This document shows, piece by piece, positions 13,701 through 33,118 of a stretch of 64,000 bases of DNA. A program made the position numbers and the translations under genes. Numbering within the stretch: the first letter of the stretch is position 1; the number at the start of each line of letters is the position of its first letter. Location: the NCBI GenBank assembly GCA_947652115.1, contig OX393563.1, forward strand, positions 9,889,943 to 9,953,942, given 5' to 3'. Source of the DNA: Blastomussa wellsi. Its lineage: Eukaryota; Cnidaria; Anthozoa; Scleractinia; Plerogyridae. Below the pieces are notes generated by a model, which worked only from the letters and a program-made list of their open reading frames with translations, was not told the DNA's origin and did not search any database.

Positions 13701-16700
13701 ATGCAACTCGACTGAAGTCGAATCTGGTTAAAAAAAAACGGGCTTATTTCGAAAATTGAGGAACGATAATTGGCATGGTGGATTCTTGCCAAACATAAAA
13801 TCGGAATCGAAAGAGCACAAGCAAAACATTTTTTCCTTGTAGCACCACTTTAACTGAACTATCCCAGACAATCAATCAATAACTTTATTAATGTGTCAGT
13901 CGCTCTAATTGGGGACACCTAATCTAACATTAATAAATAAACAGACATCTAGATTTGGCCTCAAGAGTGTTCACTTTAGAGTGAATTGACTTTGCTATCT
14001 AAGAATAATATTGCCATCACATGCGTAAACAGTACGACATGAAAGCTTCAATTTGAACAGTCACACACTTGAGGTTAAGATCATCCAGAACAAAAAAGTT
14101 TAAATATTGATTTTATATTGTTTAAATTAGTAATCTTAATATTAGATTTCAATAATGTTTATTAATACTTAGTACCTTCAGTAGTGAAGTTGGGAATTCC
14201 ATCAACATTATACTGAGATGAGTTATTTTCTACTTTCTCCAATGCGCTCTGATACAGATAAATGATAATAATTATTTTATTCTAATTTCTGTAAATGTAA
14301 TTACAATTTCATAAATTCTAACTTCCAATTTGATTGGGAAGTTGAGGGCGACAGGTTTGTCAGTCACAAGACTGTAAGTGCTACCCACATTAAACAAAGT
14401 TGATTTATCAAACCTGGGAGACTAATTACACAGAAACAAGGGCCACATTTAATTCGTGGAAAAATACATAACACCGAGCCCTACAGTAGAAACATTGTTA
14501 AAAGTGTCACTTTTGCCAGTTAAGAAAAACATATGTTCAATGCAAAAACTCTCAAAGTCATTTTAAGCTTCAAAAGGTCAAAAATAGATATCTTTGATTT
14601 CTTTTGATCTTGCCAGGGCTACAAATTTTGAAGTCATAGTATCTTCAATTTGTTTATTGGTATAGCCCAAACATTTGCACTACACATTTTCCCTAACGCT
14701 GTTTGTATACTTGGTGCAATATAATGACAAAGACAGGAATGTTTAAACAATTAGATCCACCTTTGTCCTTAATTAATGTTGCAAATTGAGATCAACAAAG
14801 GTAAAATGAATTAAAAATCAGAGATTATTATTAAATATTTTTAACTTAAGCATGCATGAAACTGTATAAATTCATCCTGGTTTATCCTTCATTGTTATCC
14901 AGTTTTGAGTAACCAGGTTAATATTCACAACCAGACGGTGATTACCTCAAGACAAGCATCAAACAATTTTCTCAGTCTTGCTTCGGGTGGCAAATCTGTG
15001 GGAATTTCTTTGTAAAGTTCTAACATAAACACAAAACAAGAAATAAGTAAAACTGTTTAAAAGAAGCTAGTGTTAGGATTACGAATAAAAAGAAAACAAA
15101 TCGATAAATGCAGGTTCAAAAAAGGGCAGACAAGGGTGCACCAACCCCAACAGAACAGCTTTCACATCATTGCGGAGTACCCCTCGGTTTAATTATGTAC
15201 ATAGGCTTCATGTATGGATACAGTAATATTATAACAGTTCTTTTATCACTCACAAAATTAACAACTAACCAGACTTTCCTGAAAAAGCAGATGAGAAGAC
15301 AAGGGACTTCCTTTCTTTTCTCCCTCGGACAAAGCTGGATCTTCTTTTCTTCCTTGCACTCTTTGCAACACTTCCTTTCTTTTGAGTAACCTGAAGTAAC
15401 CAAAAATGCATTTTAATTTAAACTTAGCAATGTATAGTGAGATAAAATTTATATACCTTCTTCATAGATGAACCCAGATCTTCTTTAAATTCTTGGTTTT
15501 TGAGACTCCCCCACCCACTCACCCCAACCAACCCATGCATGTCTAATCAATTTTGAGGGAAAGAAAGAAAGCTTTATTCATTTAAAATGATGAATTGAAG
15601 TATTCAACCTTTCGGTATCTGCTTTGCCGTGAGAACTTGAATCCACTTGCTTGTACGGCTAAATCCTACAAAATTTAAAAACTGCAGCATTTTAATTTAA
15701 AAAAACAAATTTTATCAGTGATACATTCTCCTTGCTCTGCCATTATGGTCTTCCAAAACCAAAGCAAGTATGAAGGACAAGAAAACATGATAAAACAGCA
15801 TTTAGCTGAAAACAGAGAGCAATTGTTTCTTCGATATATACACTGTATATAGTAGCAAAAAATAACAATTACCAGGCATTATATTAAAAAATGTATTTCA
15901 AAGCCTAATGTCATATAGCAATGCAAATCAGGTTTTACACTGATGTTAGATATCCTAATAAAACTTGAATCTACATACATGTACATCTAACTACTGCTTG
16001 GTAAGTACAGTTTAAATGCAAATTGCAAATGCAACCATAACACTACTGGAACAAAGACCTGAAAAGAAAATTCAGAGCACTGCACTGGTAACGCAGAGGG
16101 CGTGGGTTCGAAATTTTCTTTTCAGGTCTATGTTCCAGTAGTGTTATGGCTGCATTTGCATATAAACCGTACCTACTTAATCGCTACTGTTGGACATTCA
16201 TTAATTCGTTATTCACCATATCCCGCCAGGTATTTCGTTCACTTCAAGGGCTAACCCACATACGGCCGCTCTCATGTGGACTTGATAGCTCAGTTGGTAG
16301 AGCACTGCACCGGTAATGCACAGGCCGTGGGTTCGAATCCCGTTCAAAGCCTGAAATTTTCTTTTCAGGTCTATTTTCCAGTAGTGTTATGGCTGCATTT
16401 GCATATAAACCGTACCTACTTAATCGCTACTGTTGTACATTCATTAATTTGTTATTCACCATACCCCGCCAGGTATTTCGTCCACTTCAAGGGCTAACCC
16501 ACATACGGCCGCTCTCATGTGGCTTTGATAGCTCAGTTGGCAGAGCATTGCACCGGTAACGCAGAGGCCGTTGGTTCGAATCCCGTTCAAAGCCTGAAAT
16601 TTTCTTTTCTTTCCAGGGCTTTGTTCCAGTAGTGTTATGGCTGCATTTGCATATAAACCGTACCTACTCAATCGCTACTGTTGGACATTCATTAATTGGT

Positions 16701-18130
16701 TAAACTGTATGGTAAAGTTACAGTTGTTGCAAAATTGGTGTCATGTGACACCAAACTTGAAAATGGTTGATTGAAGTTGTTCAACAAGAGACAACTTGTT
16801 GAATGGCACATGATGCACAAATATTAATGTTGAACCCTGTAACACTTGCTGATGTATTTCACCGTGGGTTATCACCTTGACGTGGTGGTGAAGCTTGTGA
16901 GGCTCAGTGACCTTTAGAGCTATGCCGGCTGGGACCTTGGTCCCTGGCAGGTTCAACCTTGCCGGATCGGTCAAGAGGTAGAGCACGGACAGAGAGTAAC
17001 CCACCGTTCCTACCAGTAGTAGGTTGAGCTTGGGGCCAATCACCCCTTCTTGTAAAAAGGAACGGATTACGGAAACCTTAAGGCCCCATTTCCCTTAATG
17101 GGAAAAGGACAAAATGATGATGATGATGAAATAAAGATGATGATGATGATGATGACTCCATCAGCAGTGTAGTAACCCTTTATTATTACAAGGCCAAAAC
17201 ACGCCCCCCACCACCTTTTTGATTCTGACTCCTGCAAGCTTACCAGTGCAAACCAAACAAGCGACTTGGAGCAAGTTTACTTTATCTTTGCAGACCTCAC
17301 TGTTCTAAGTCCATACTGTCAAGACTTCAGGTCAACATTCTCACAGTCTGACAGTGCAGTTGCATCACTTAATAAGAGGAATGATTGTATGGCACATACA
17401 TAGATATTTCATTACAAACTTAAAAGGACCTATTTAGCCTGTGTCATTTTTGATTCATCGAAATTATGGAAACTGTATGTTGAAGAGAAATCGTATTGCA
17501 TTGCTGTTAAGTTATATTACTGGAAGCGTTTAATTACCTTTAGCAAGTTTCTCAGTGACCTCATTTGTTTTGACACGCTCCACTTAAAATACAATACTGA
17601 AACTCTTGCATGTAAATGCAAACAAAGGCGTGGCTGACTAGGGCTTTTAACCTACGATGAGGCGAATTTTGAGATGATGATAAGTAGGGATGGAGGGCAT
17701 GGTCGCAGGTTAGGGCCCTTTAAGTACCCCCACCCCCTTCAAAGACTAACCCTACCTCTGGTATCTCTTCAACTGCCTTTGATCTTTTCCTGTGACCAAA
17801 GAAAGCACACTAAGTAAACTCACCAAACTTTGTTAGGGGTGACTATTTAGATCATCTTCACTCTTGCAATAAAAGTTACAAGAAAGAGGGAAAAAGTGCC
17901 TTTATGAAGTACCTTGTGTTGCGGTCACATCAGTTAAGCTTACCGTTTCTTGTGCTATTTAGTTTGTATCTTATTTATCTACAATAATCACTTTTAGTTG
18001 ACTTGCAAGAATTGAACTAAACTAAACCGATATAGAAAGGTGGTATCCCACAAGAGGAAAGCCTGTCATTGTGTATATTGCACTGAAATCAAACAACGTA
18101 CCTTGCAGCAGATCTTGTTGCAGACGCCAT
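6181..18130 (-). CDS. DSN1: DSN1, MIS12 kinetochore complex subunit
   Basis: Eleven exons join without a frame break: 18102-18130, 17756-17789, 15270-15390, 14946-15019, 14176-14248, 11299-11386, 10002-10070, 9457-9528, 7860-8001, 7209-7296 and 6181-6263, giving 290 aa. DSN1 is a coiled-coil subunit of the MIS12 complex, which links centromeric CENP-C to the NDC80 complex. The assignment rests on the basic motif RRSSFVRGRKERKS early in the protein (the family has a conserved RRSS..RRKS segment regulated by Aurora B), the following LYKEIPTDLPPEARLRKLF segment, an ENEKWDKLL motif in the coiled-coil part, and the C-terminal TPRTVIPRLLKKLYN, which matches the family's C-terminal 'RKLLKL' anchor. 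The start is the first ATG (MASATRSAA), in an exon facing ABL. Human DSN1 is longer (about 356 aa), mostly through a longer N-terminus. The two short 5' exons rest on frame and splice sites alone and are the least certain. Confidence 0.85.
7461..7709. repeat. Foldback MITE in DSN1 intron
   Basis: Both ends read 'aatataatt' inward and continue into 'tatcaactgggttgataa' and 'caattgg..accg.aaagagattc'. The inverted arms are about 90 bp with few mismatches, and the centre holds a second palindrome ('cggagcgaat' and its complement). The open frame of about 158 codons across it is incidental. Confidence 0.75.
8237..8300 (+). repeat. Fragment of SINE-like dispersed repeat
   Basis: 'ggtaaagtctgcatatgagc' followed by 'ctagtggcccatta' and 'gcttatcctgg' matches the head of the copies at 10116 and 11755. 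The rest of the unit is missing here. Confidence 0.55.
8561..8730. repeat. MITE, 'cttattgacaaccctg' family, copy 2
   Basis: Ends are 'aggctgtcaataag' and 'cttattgacaaccctg'. The interior is the reverse complement of the 5358-5542 copy, with the same 'ccggcgatatcgccgg' core and 'gcatacttcaaat' segment. It lies in a DSN1 intron. Confidence 0.65.
8792..8971. repeat. MITE, 'cttattgacaaccctg' family, diverged copy 3
   Basis: It starts 'cagggttgtcaaaataagc' and ends 'cctactgacaaccctg'. The interior differs from copies 1 and 2, so this may be a sister subfamily. It sits 61 bp from copy 2. Confidence 0.5.
9655..9895 (+). repeat. SINE-like dispersed repeat, diverged copy
   Basis: It shares 'gtaactaggattatatttct', 'gatgggatgctagttaatc', 'gtacccattta', 'cttgcccaagaa' and the closing 'tctccca' with the other family members. 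It is in a DSN1 intron and non-coding. Confidence 0.5.
10116..10350 (+). repeat. SINE-like dispersed repeat copy
   Basis: It contains the family head ('gagcctagtggcccatcagg'), 'gaagcgactaggagtatttc', 'tactccccctgcatgggatg', 'acccatttatacac', 'gtcttgcct' and 'gcttgaaccctgac'. The last block resembles a tRNA-type B box ('aggcttgaaccctg'). It is in a DSN1 intron. Confidence 0.6.
11755..12055 (+). repeat. SINE-like dispersed repeat, nearly full copy with C-tract
   Basis: This is the most complete copy in the window: 'ggtaaagtctgcattcaggc', 'ctactggcccatcagg', 'gcttatcccggtttctgtag', 'gaagcaacagagagtatttc', 'tactccccctggatggga', a run of about 14 C at 11879-11892, then 'acccatttatacacctgg', 'cttgcccaagaacacagcac' and a closing 'cctccca'. 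Hyper-variable C runs at this position are typical of the copies. Confidence 0.65.
12324..12791. repeat. Foldback element with 'ttaaggtggctcc' ends
   Basis: The left end 'ttaaggtggctcc' is exactly mirrored by 'ggagccaccttaa'. An internal pair, 'accttctaaatacaccctt' (about 12490) and 'aagggtgtatttagaaggt' (about 12733), also pairs almost perfectly. The element is about 468 bp, non-coding and in a DSN1 intron. Confidence 0.7.
12890..12985 (+). repeat. Degenerate short tandem repeat
   Basis: Units related to 'gatagttcaccaatag' repeat about eight times, with drift between 'gatagtt' and 'aatagct'. A wider stretch to about 13200 has further 'ccgataaa' and 'ctcgacc' repeats. It is non-coding. Confidence 0.45.
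13331..13851. repeat. Long foldback element (about 230-bp arms)
   Basis: The left arm, 13331-13584, starts 'aaagtggtactacgatgaag' and the right arm, 13628-13851, ends 'gtagcaccacttt'. They are inverted copies over most of their length, including 'ttggcaagaatgcaccatgc', 'cagtcgagttgcattgagag' and 'gtgtgaacccagc'. The loop is about 43 bp. It is non-coding and in a DSN1 intron. Confidence 0.75.
16081..16680 (+). repeat. Tandem 243-bp repeat carrying tRNA-Thr-like units
   Basis: About 2.5 copies of a 243-bp unit. Each has a tRNA-like head and a tail containing 'gttatggctgcatttgcata' and 'cgtacctacttaatcgctac'. The third head (16521-16595) has a perfect 7-bp acceptor pairing (GGCTTTG with CAAAGCC), an A box (TAGCTCAGTTGG), a B box (GGTTCGAATCC) and anticodon-loop CCGGTAA, giving anticodon GGT (Thr). 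An extra base between T stem and acceptor, and weak T-stem pairing, suggest a tRNA-derived SINE or pseudogene rather than a working tRNA. The second head (16276-16355) has a mismatch in the acceptor, and the first is truncated. Confidence 0.7.
16855..17160 (+). repeat. Non-LTR-retrotransposon-like conserved segment plus ATG microsatellite
   Basis: The run 'caccttgacgtggtggtgaa' then 'gaggctcagtgacc', 'gagctatgccgg', 'ccgttcctaccagtagtagg' and 'ggattacggaaacc' looks like a widely shared invertebrate repeat that I associate with non-LTR elements. This is from memory of such sequences and not proven here. It ends in a (GAT)n microsatellite at about 17113-17155. Confidence 0.4.
17455..17640. repeat. 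Dispersed repeat shared with 61800-61955
   Basis: 'agcaagtttctcagtga', 'gacacgctc' and 'aaggcgtggctgactagggc' occur in the same order and spacing here and at 61800-61955. On the minus strand both copies can be read as ERV.T...TEKLA, which made this look like a DSN1 exon. In the frame set by exon 1 it has a stop, so it is treated as a repeat. Confidence 0.55.
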
Positions 18131-18438
18131 CTTGAATTTAGCGCGGAAAGATTTTTGCGCGCGCATTCAAGTCAATTTCCGCCAGAGAGGACTGGAGCGG
18201 GTCCAGTTTCCGGGTCGCATGACATTCGAAGAAGGTGTTTGGACTTACGGTGTAAGCCTGTTTGTTTGCGTTTTTTTATGCAAGCCTTGAGCTTAGCAGC
18301 CGATTGAATCCGATGGCATGGTTTTGTGTGAGTCCTGATCTAGCTATGTGAAAGGTTTGTATTCACTATTCAGGTTAAAGATGGCTTTTGTGGCTAGACG
18401 ACGACCAGAACCGAAGGCACGACTGGTGTAAGCCAGCT
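18131..18438. promoter_or_regulatory. Shared head-to-head promoter region of DSN1 and ABL
   Basis: The DSN1 start codon (18130, minus) and the ABL start codon (18439, plus) are only 308 bp apart and point away from each other. The segment is richer in G+C and CpG than its surroundings ('gcgcggaaag', 'gcgcgcattc', 'gggtcgcatg') and has no evident TATA box, as expected of CpG-type bidirectional promoters. It must also contain both 5' UTRs. A possible acceptor site at about 18370 ('ctattcag|gttaaag') suggests a non-coding first exon for ABL. Confidence 0.6.
18381..18431 (+). promoter_or_regulatory. Upstream ORF in the ABL leader
   Basis: ATG at 18381 opens a 16-codon frame (MAFVARRRPEPKARLV) that stops at 18431, seven bases before the MGQQ start codon at 18439. 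If it lies in the mature mRNA it would force leaky scanning or reinitiation for ABL. Whether it is transcribed cannot be seen from sequence alone. Confidence 0.45.
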
Positions 18439-28083
<9,645 letters not shown>

Positions 28084-28957
28084 CATCATGGTATCTTTTC
28101 TTCATATTGGACATCCTGTTATATGTATCTGCCACAAGTGCTGCGATCCGTAAATCGTCTGGAAGCACATCTTGATAAGGCTCCCCAGTCATTTGACATT
28201 GTCTTTTTGTCATTGATGGTGGGAGGGAGTTCACAATATTTTAAACTGTGGATAAGTGTTCAGTCTCGGTTTACTAAGTGATGAAGAAATTAATATTATA
28301 AATTTAAAGTAATTGCACTTCTCTTCTTAGTAGACTGAATCACCCACTGTCTAAGGTGGTATTTATATGACACCGAGATGACTTTCGTACCAGTTCAAGT
28401 TCAAACCTGTTCCTTCTCAATGGTTCTGTATTTGGTTACATGATATCACCACAAAAGTTCATACTGGAAGGAGCAGGCATACCGGCACAAGTTCACCCTT
28501 GGCTGCTGGTATCCAAGCAAGATTATTATGAAAATTCTTTAAGGTGTCATGTAAATGCAGTACAAATGTTTGTTTCATGTTTCCTTTTTATAACAGTTTA
28601 CACCAGAATGGTGTCATGACACAGCAGATGTGCATGTGTTTGACATAGACTTTTTGTCTTGCCAAATGTCCAATATAGAGAACAGAATCAGTGGTGCCGT
28701 AGGATTGAAGTTCCATCCATTTGGAAAATTGGAATTCAAAATTTTGAATGTTGAATAATTATAATGAGAGTTTTCTCTTTGGAGTTTTAAACATTTTTCA
28801 GAATGCCATTCACTTACATAATGAGCCTTGATTCAGATTCTTCTTTATACTGCTTATTATCCATGTCATGTTCTAATAATATGAAGGAATTTTAATAATT
28901 GTTATTGATTTGTATAGGTGGGGGTGTTATAGAATCCAGAATTTTTCTTTTTGCTTG

Positions 28958-29112
28958 GGGCGCGTTTGTTTGGGATCAATCCAGAATAAGAATAATTGGA
29001 ATAATGCGAGTAAGCGTTTGTTTGGGAGCTATTCTCATTCCGGAATTCCTGGATTTCCATTCCGAGCAGAATAGCCAGAATATATTCTGGAATATCCCAA
29101 ACGAACGTGCCC
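28958..29112. repeat. MITE with 19-bp terminal inverted repeats
   Basis: 'gggcgcgtttgtttgggat' at 28958 is mirrored by 'atcccaaacgaacgtgccc' at 29094-29112 with two mismatches. The interior contains a second 'gcgtttgtttggga' and 'ccagaatatattctgg'. Confidence 0.65.
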
Positions 29113-30674
29113 TTGGTGAACACTTGGTTTTTTGACTGGTCAACATACCTGTTTGGTAACCTGCAAAGGTGTAGTAGATATTACTGGCAAACTAAGAAAA
29201 TGGTGAACACCTGAAATATTTCAGGTATGTTGATTGTGTAGTAACCAATCACAGTAAAGTACAGGACACTCCAGCAAACATCAAAATCACAAACTAATTA
29301 CCGTTGCTGTTTGCGGTTTTGTTTTCTCACACCTGATTGGCTTTTCCCTTGTAACACAATATCATTCCACAAGCATTTCTAGTTTTAATGCTTTAGCTGC
29401 ACAGTAAAGAGAGCTGATTGAATTTAATAACCACCCAACCAAATTTAACATTAAACCTTGACATGATTTATGGTGGTTTATTACTTTATGAGTTCTATAT
29501 CTGCATATGCTCACTCTTGTGTCAAAAACATCAATTCTGCCACATCAATTGAATCAGTGCAAGAAAAGTCATGTACATGATTGATTGTGCTACATCGTGA
29601 TGGGTTTTCTTCAAAAAATCGTGGTACTCTTACGATGAAAACTCTGTGCCTTTGAGTCGGAAAAAGTTTGCAGATAATATACTTCAGAAAGTACAAATTT
29701 GTCAAATAGTAATTTGAATTATTCAGGAAGGGCAAGCGGCAATCATAAGTCAAGGCCTTACTTTGTTTAAGCAACTGACTTTTCAATAAGTCCACTAATA
29801 GATGTCAGAGCTTCTATAAAACAAAGTTCCCAGGTATAATGGACAGCATTTTTCACCCCAGTATAGGAAGAACCCCAATGTACAAAAAATTATTTGTAAA
29901 TAGTTACGAATCACCTTTTCCCAGAGTGAATGAATCACTTTTATTTGAATACATGGACATTACACTGAGTAAGAATTGTCCCAACTTACATAATTAATGA
30001 AGTTAGTAGTTTTCACAAGGACTTTATCATTGACCAAATTAGACTACTGGTCATTAGAATGTTCATAAATATTCTTTAAAGAAGCACAGTTTTCATCATT
30101 TGCTGTTAATTAAAATGCATTAATTTGTTTTGGATTGGTATTTTTTACTACTTTGTAATTTAGACTGCAAAGTAAATGCTTCACCATACATTACCTCCAC
30201 AAAACCATCTTTACTGCAACAAGTCTGTAGTCCCTCAAAATGTACATAACATTCACAAACAAAATGGATTTTTTAACTGAAATTCAGTTGCATACTTGGA
30301 TATTCTGGGAGGAAAATATATAGTGGTATTGGCAGTGTATTAATTTCATTTTAGCAGATGGTTTGGTGGGGACATTGGTGAAGTTTTCCCAGGGTGTGGC
30401 ATGTGACTGATTATAACAGTTTAAATGCTTTCAGTTCCTGATTACTACTTTGTGGCAATGTATATCGTAGTTTTCTTTATTATCATGAATCAGCTGTAAT
30501 GTATATTGTACTTAATTTATACAGATCATAAAGGGAAAACAATGTTTGGAATATTCATTGGAGTTTAGGTGTTAACTTACACTTTCACTTTTCAACACAA
30601 GACAGAGTGAGATCTGGGTACAGGATTACTTAGGCTTGTCAGTGATATTTTAATTTGATATAATTTGTTTCAAT

Positions 30675-30848
30675 ACACCTTATTCCAAAATGGCTACTGA
30701 TTTATGCACATACAAATTGCACCCTGTTGCCTCGTTCAAGATAAAATATATATATTTTTTATTTTTGAGCTTAAAAACGAGGCAAGAAGGGCTAATTTGA
30801 ATACCAACAAAAGAATATTAAGATGGTAGCCATTTTGGAATAAGGTGT
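30675..30848. repeat. MITE with a perfect 23-bp terminal inverted repeat
   Basis: The left end, 'acaccttattccaaaatggc' plus three bases (30675-30697), is the exact reverse complement of 30826-30848. The interior also has 'gcctcgtt' and 'aacgaggc' facing each other, so the whole 174 bp can fold. It is non-coding. Confidence 0.8.
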
Positions 30849-31260
30849 GTATTCCCCTTATGATCAGAGACCAGAGTTGAGAGCAGAGTTGTTTGCACAT
30901 CAAAAGCTTGCATAATTATTATTAATATTTAAGCATAATTTTAGAATGATTTTTCCATCAAAACTTATATATATGAAGCAAGCTATTTAGTAAGCAGCGG
31001 AATTTTGGTAGTTTGTGATATAAGCCTTGCACAAAATTTCCTGAACATAATATACTAAACTGGTATAGCTTCTGTCCTGACCCCATTCAACCCTAAGGCT
31101 TACACAATGGACCATGCTTGCAACCCTGGAGCATTGTTGTAAGTTGTACTGTCATCGAATACCAGTGTTAACAAATCAAAATGACATTATCTTATTTAAT
31201 GCCTGATCAGTTGCACGAAGATGGCACTGGAGATGTGTACTAATTTTCAACCACTTATTT

Positions 31261-31360
31261 AGCTTCCCATGCAGTTTTTTTAGGGGATCGCGTTTCACTT
31301 TACCAGAAAGTGAAACGTGTTGCGTGATCAACAAGATTCCCTAAAAATGACTGCTTCCGA
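31261..31360. repeat. Hairpin element
   Basis: The core 'cgtttcactttaccagaaag' continues 'tgaaacg', a 12-bp stem with a 4-base loop. Flanking 'ttaggggatc' and 'gattccctaa' also pair imperfectly. It is a likely decayed foldback element. Confidence 0.45.
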
Positions 31361-33118
31361 GGCTTAAATACAAAATAATATTCGTTTCATTTTGTTTGAT
31401 TTGCAAATAATGGTCCTTCTTAAAGTTATGATCATATTAGTGAATTACTGAGATTATGCAAATAATGTTGTGGAAAGTTTGATGTGCAAGAAAAGAAATC
31501 CTGCATTTATTATTTTTGAGAATTATTGAAAATTTCTTACCAGCATTGTAGTTAGTAGTATTACATTCAGAGGTTTAAAAAGTTCTCATGAATAAAGACT
31601 TTCAGAAAGGTTATAAACAGGGTATTTTGTCAGTGTACTCATCATACTATGTTTATGAATATCAGTTGAGTAAGGCACCATTGGATACTAAGCCAGTTAC
31701 CCATCATAACAACAATGAAGTTTGAGTCAAAACCTTATCAACAAACTACCATGTGCCTTTTTCAACTGATAATTTAGTTCAGTTCTGTCACGCAACGCTA
31801 GTCATGGTACTCATGAATAATTTAGAATAAAACGACTAAAAATATTATAAACGTTAAAGGAGAAACCTGACTTACCGGTAACAATTACATGTAATTACAC
31901 AAAATGTCTTGTGATGAAAACATTTTTTTTTTTATTTTCCACCTCATTTGAGTTACAAGGCAAAAGGTTTCTAAGAAAATTAATTGTTAACTTAAATGAA
32001 ACATTAAAATGGATATTCACTACTTCTGTCAATTTTGAAACATTAAACCTTGTTACAAGAACATACAAATACTAAGATTCTTACTCTACACCAAGAACAA
32101 CTGCTTTTGACGATCAGTTTCTTGGTGGCCAATTCTGTATTAATGACTGAAGGAGATGTTGATCGCCTTTGGAGTGTAAATATTGTATAATACAAGATTT
32201 TGTGCTTCTTCTCTAAGCTCAGCTTGATAACTGACCCCAATAAAAGGCATGGAATACCAATGGTTACAAATATCAGAAAATAAAAATGCTTCAAGTGATG
32301 TATACAGCTTTTTAAAGTAACACTGTGGGATCAAAGCACAAAGCCCCAAGACAGGATACTAGTTGTATAGGTAGAAGCTGAAATCTGAAGTACACGCAGA
32401 ATACTAACAAGATGTAATGATGTGGCAAACGTGATTTTGAACTTTTTTCTCCAACTCATTAACGATTCATCAATTTAAAACAAAGGAAATCAAAACCGTG
32501 ACCATGGTTTGGAAATGCGACCTTTTTTAGCATAATTTTTTATGATTTCATCCCTTTGTTTTCTTAGCAGTTTTGGTTTCGATTGAGAAGATATATTAAA
32601 TACTCGAGAGAGAGTGTCATCCCATTTCCAAACACCTCAAAGTTCATCGACTACATGTCATATTTTCAACTCTCTCCTTGGTGTCTGGAAATGTGTTGAA
32701 ACACTGTCTCTCACGTTTGATATATTACCTCTCTCTTTTGGCAGGTAGAAAGAAGGCTTTGTTTTTTCCCACACTGAATTTTAGAAGAAATTTCCAAACT
32801 ATGTAACAGTGAAAAAACAAAACGGTCTCATGAGTGCGAACACTTATACTTTACACACAAAAACACAAACTTGAAGATTTCTGCTACACTGATAAAAAAA
32901 TATTATAAATCTGATGACTACACTGAGCAGTAAATGGCCTTGTCACATTCAAATAGGTGTACGGATACCTAGATTTGATAGATTTGAATATAACAGGTAC
33001 TAGCTTGCTGCAGTGCAATCTACAAATGCAGGTAAACTATTCAACTGGGATAGAGACGAGGCACACTTCTTCCTAGAGAAATTAGACTAGTAGAGTGGTA
33101 GACACTTGGGCTGCATGT

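Larger units (their letters stand above)
28084..33118. other. Intergenic region between convergent ABL and RO60
   Basis: It contains the 3' UTR of ABL at its left side and the 3' flank of RO60 at its right. I found no open frame with family motifs or usable splice partners. Three small inverted-repeat elements are listed separately (28958-29112, 30675-30848, 31261-31360). The rest is AT-rich unique-looking sequence. Confidence 0.6.

Noticed and set aside
15602..15651. Possible DSN1 exon with good splice-like borders (minus strand)
   Set aside because: Its length would shift the next exon out of the RRSSFVRG frame that matches the DSN1 family.
17540..17585. Possible DSN1 exon reading ERVKTNEVTEKLAK on the minus strand
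   Set aside because: It is out of phase with exon 1 (in-frame stop), and the same sequence recurs at 61800-61955 as a repeat. The exon at 17756-17789 gives a consistent phase instead.
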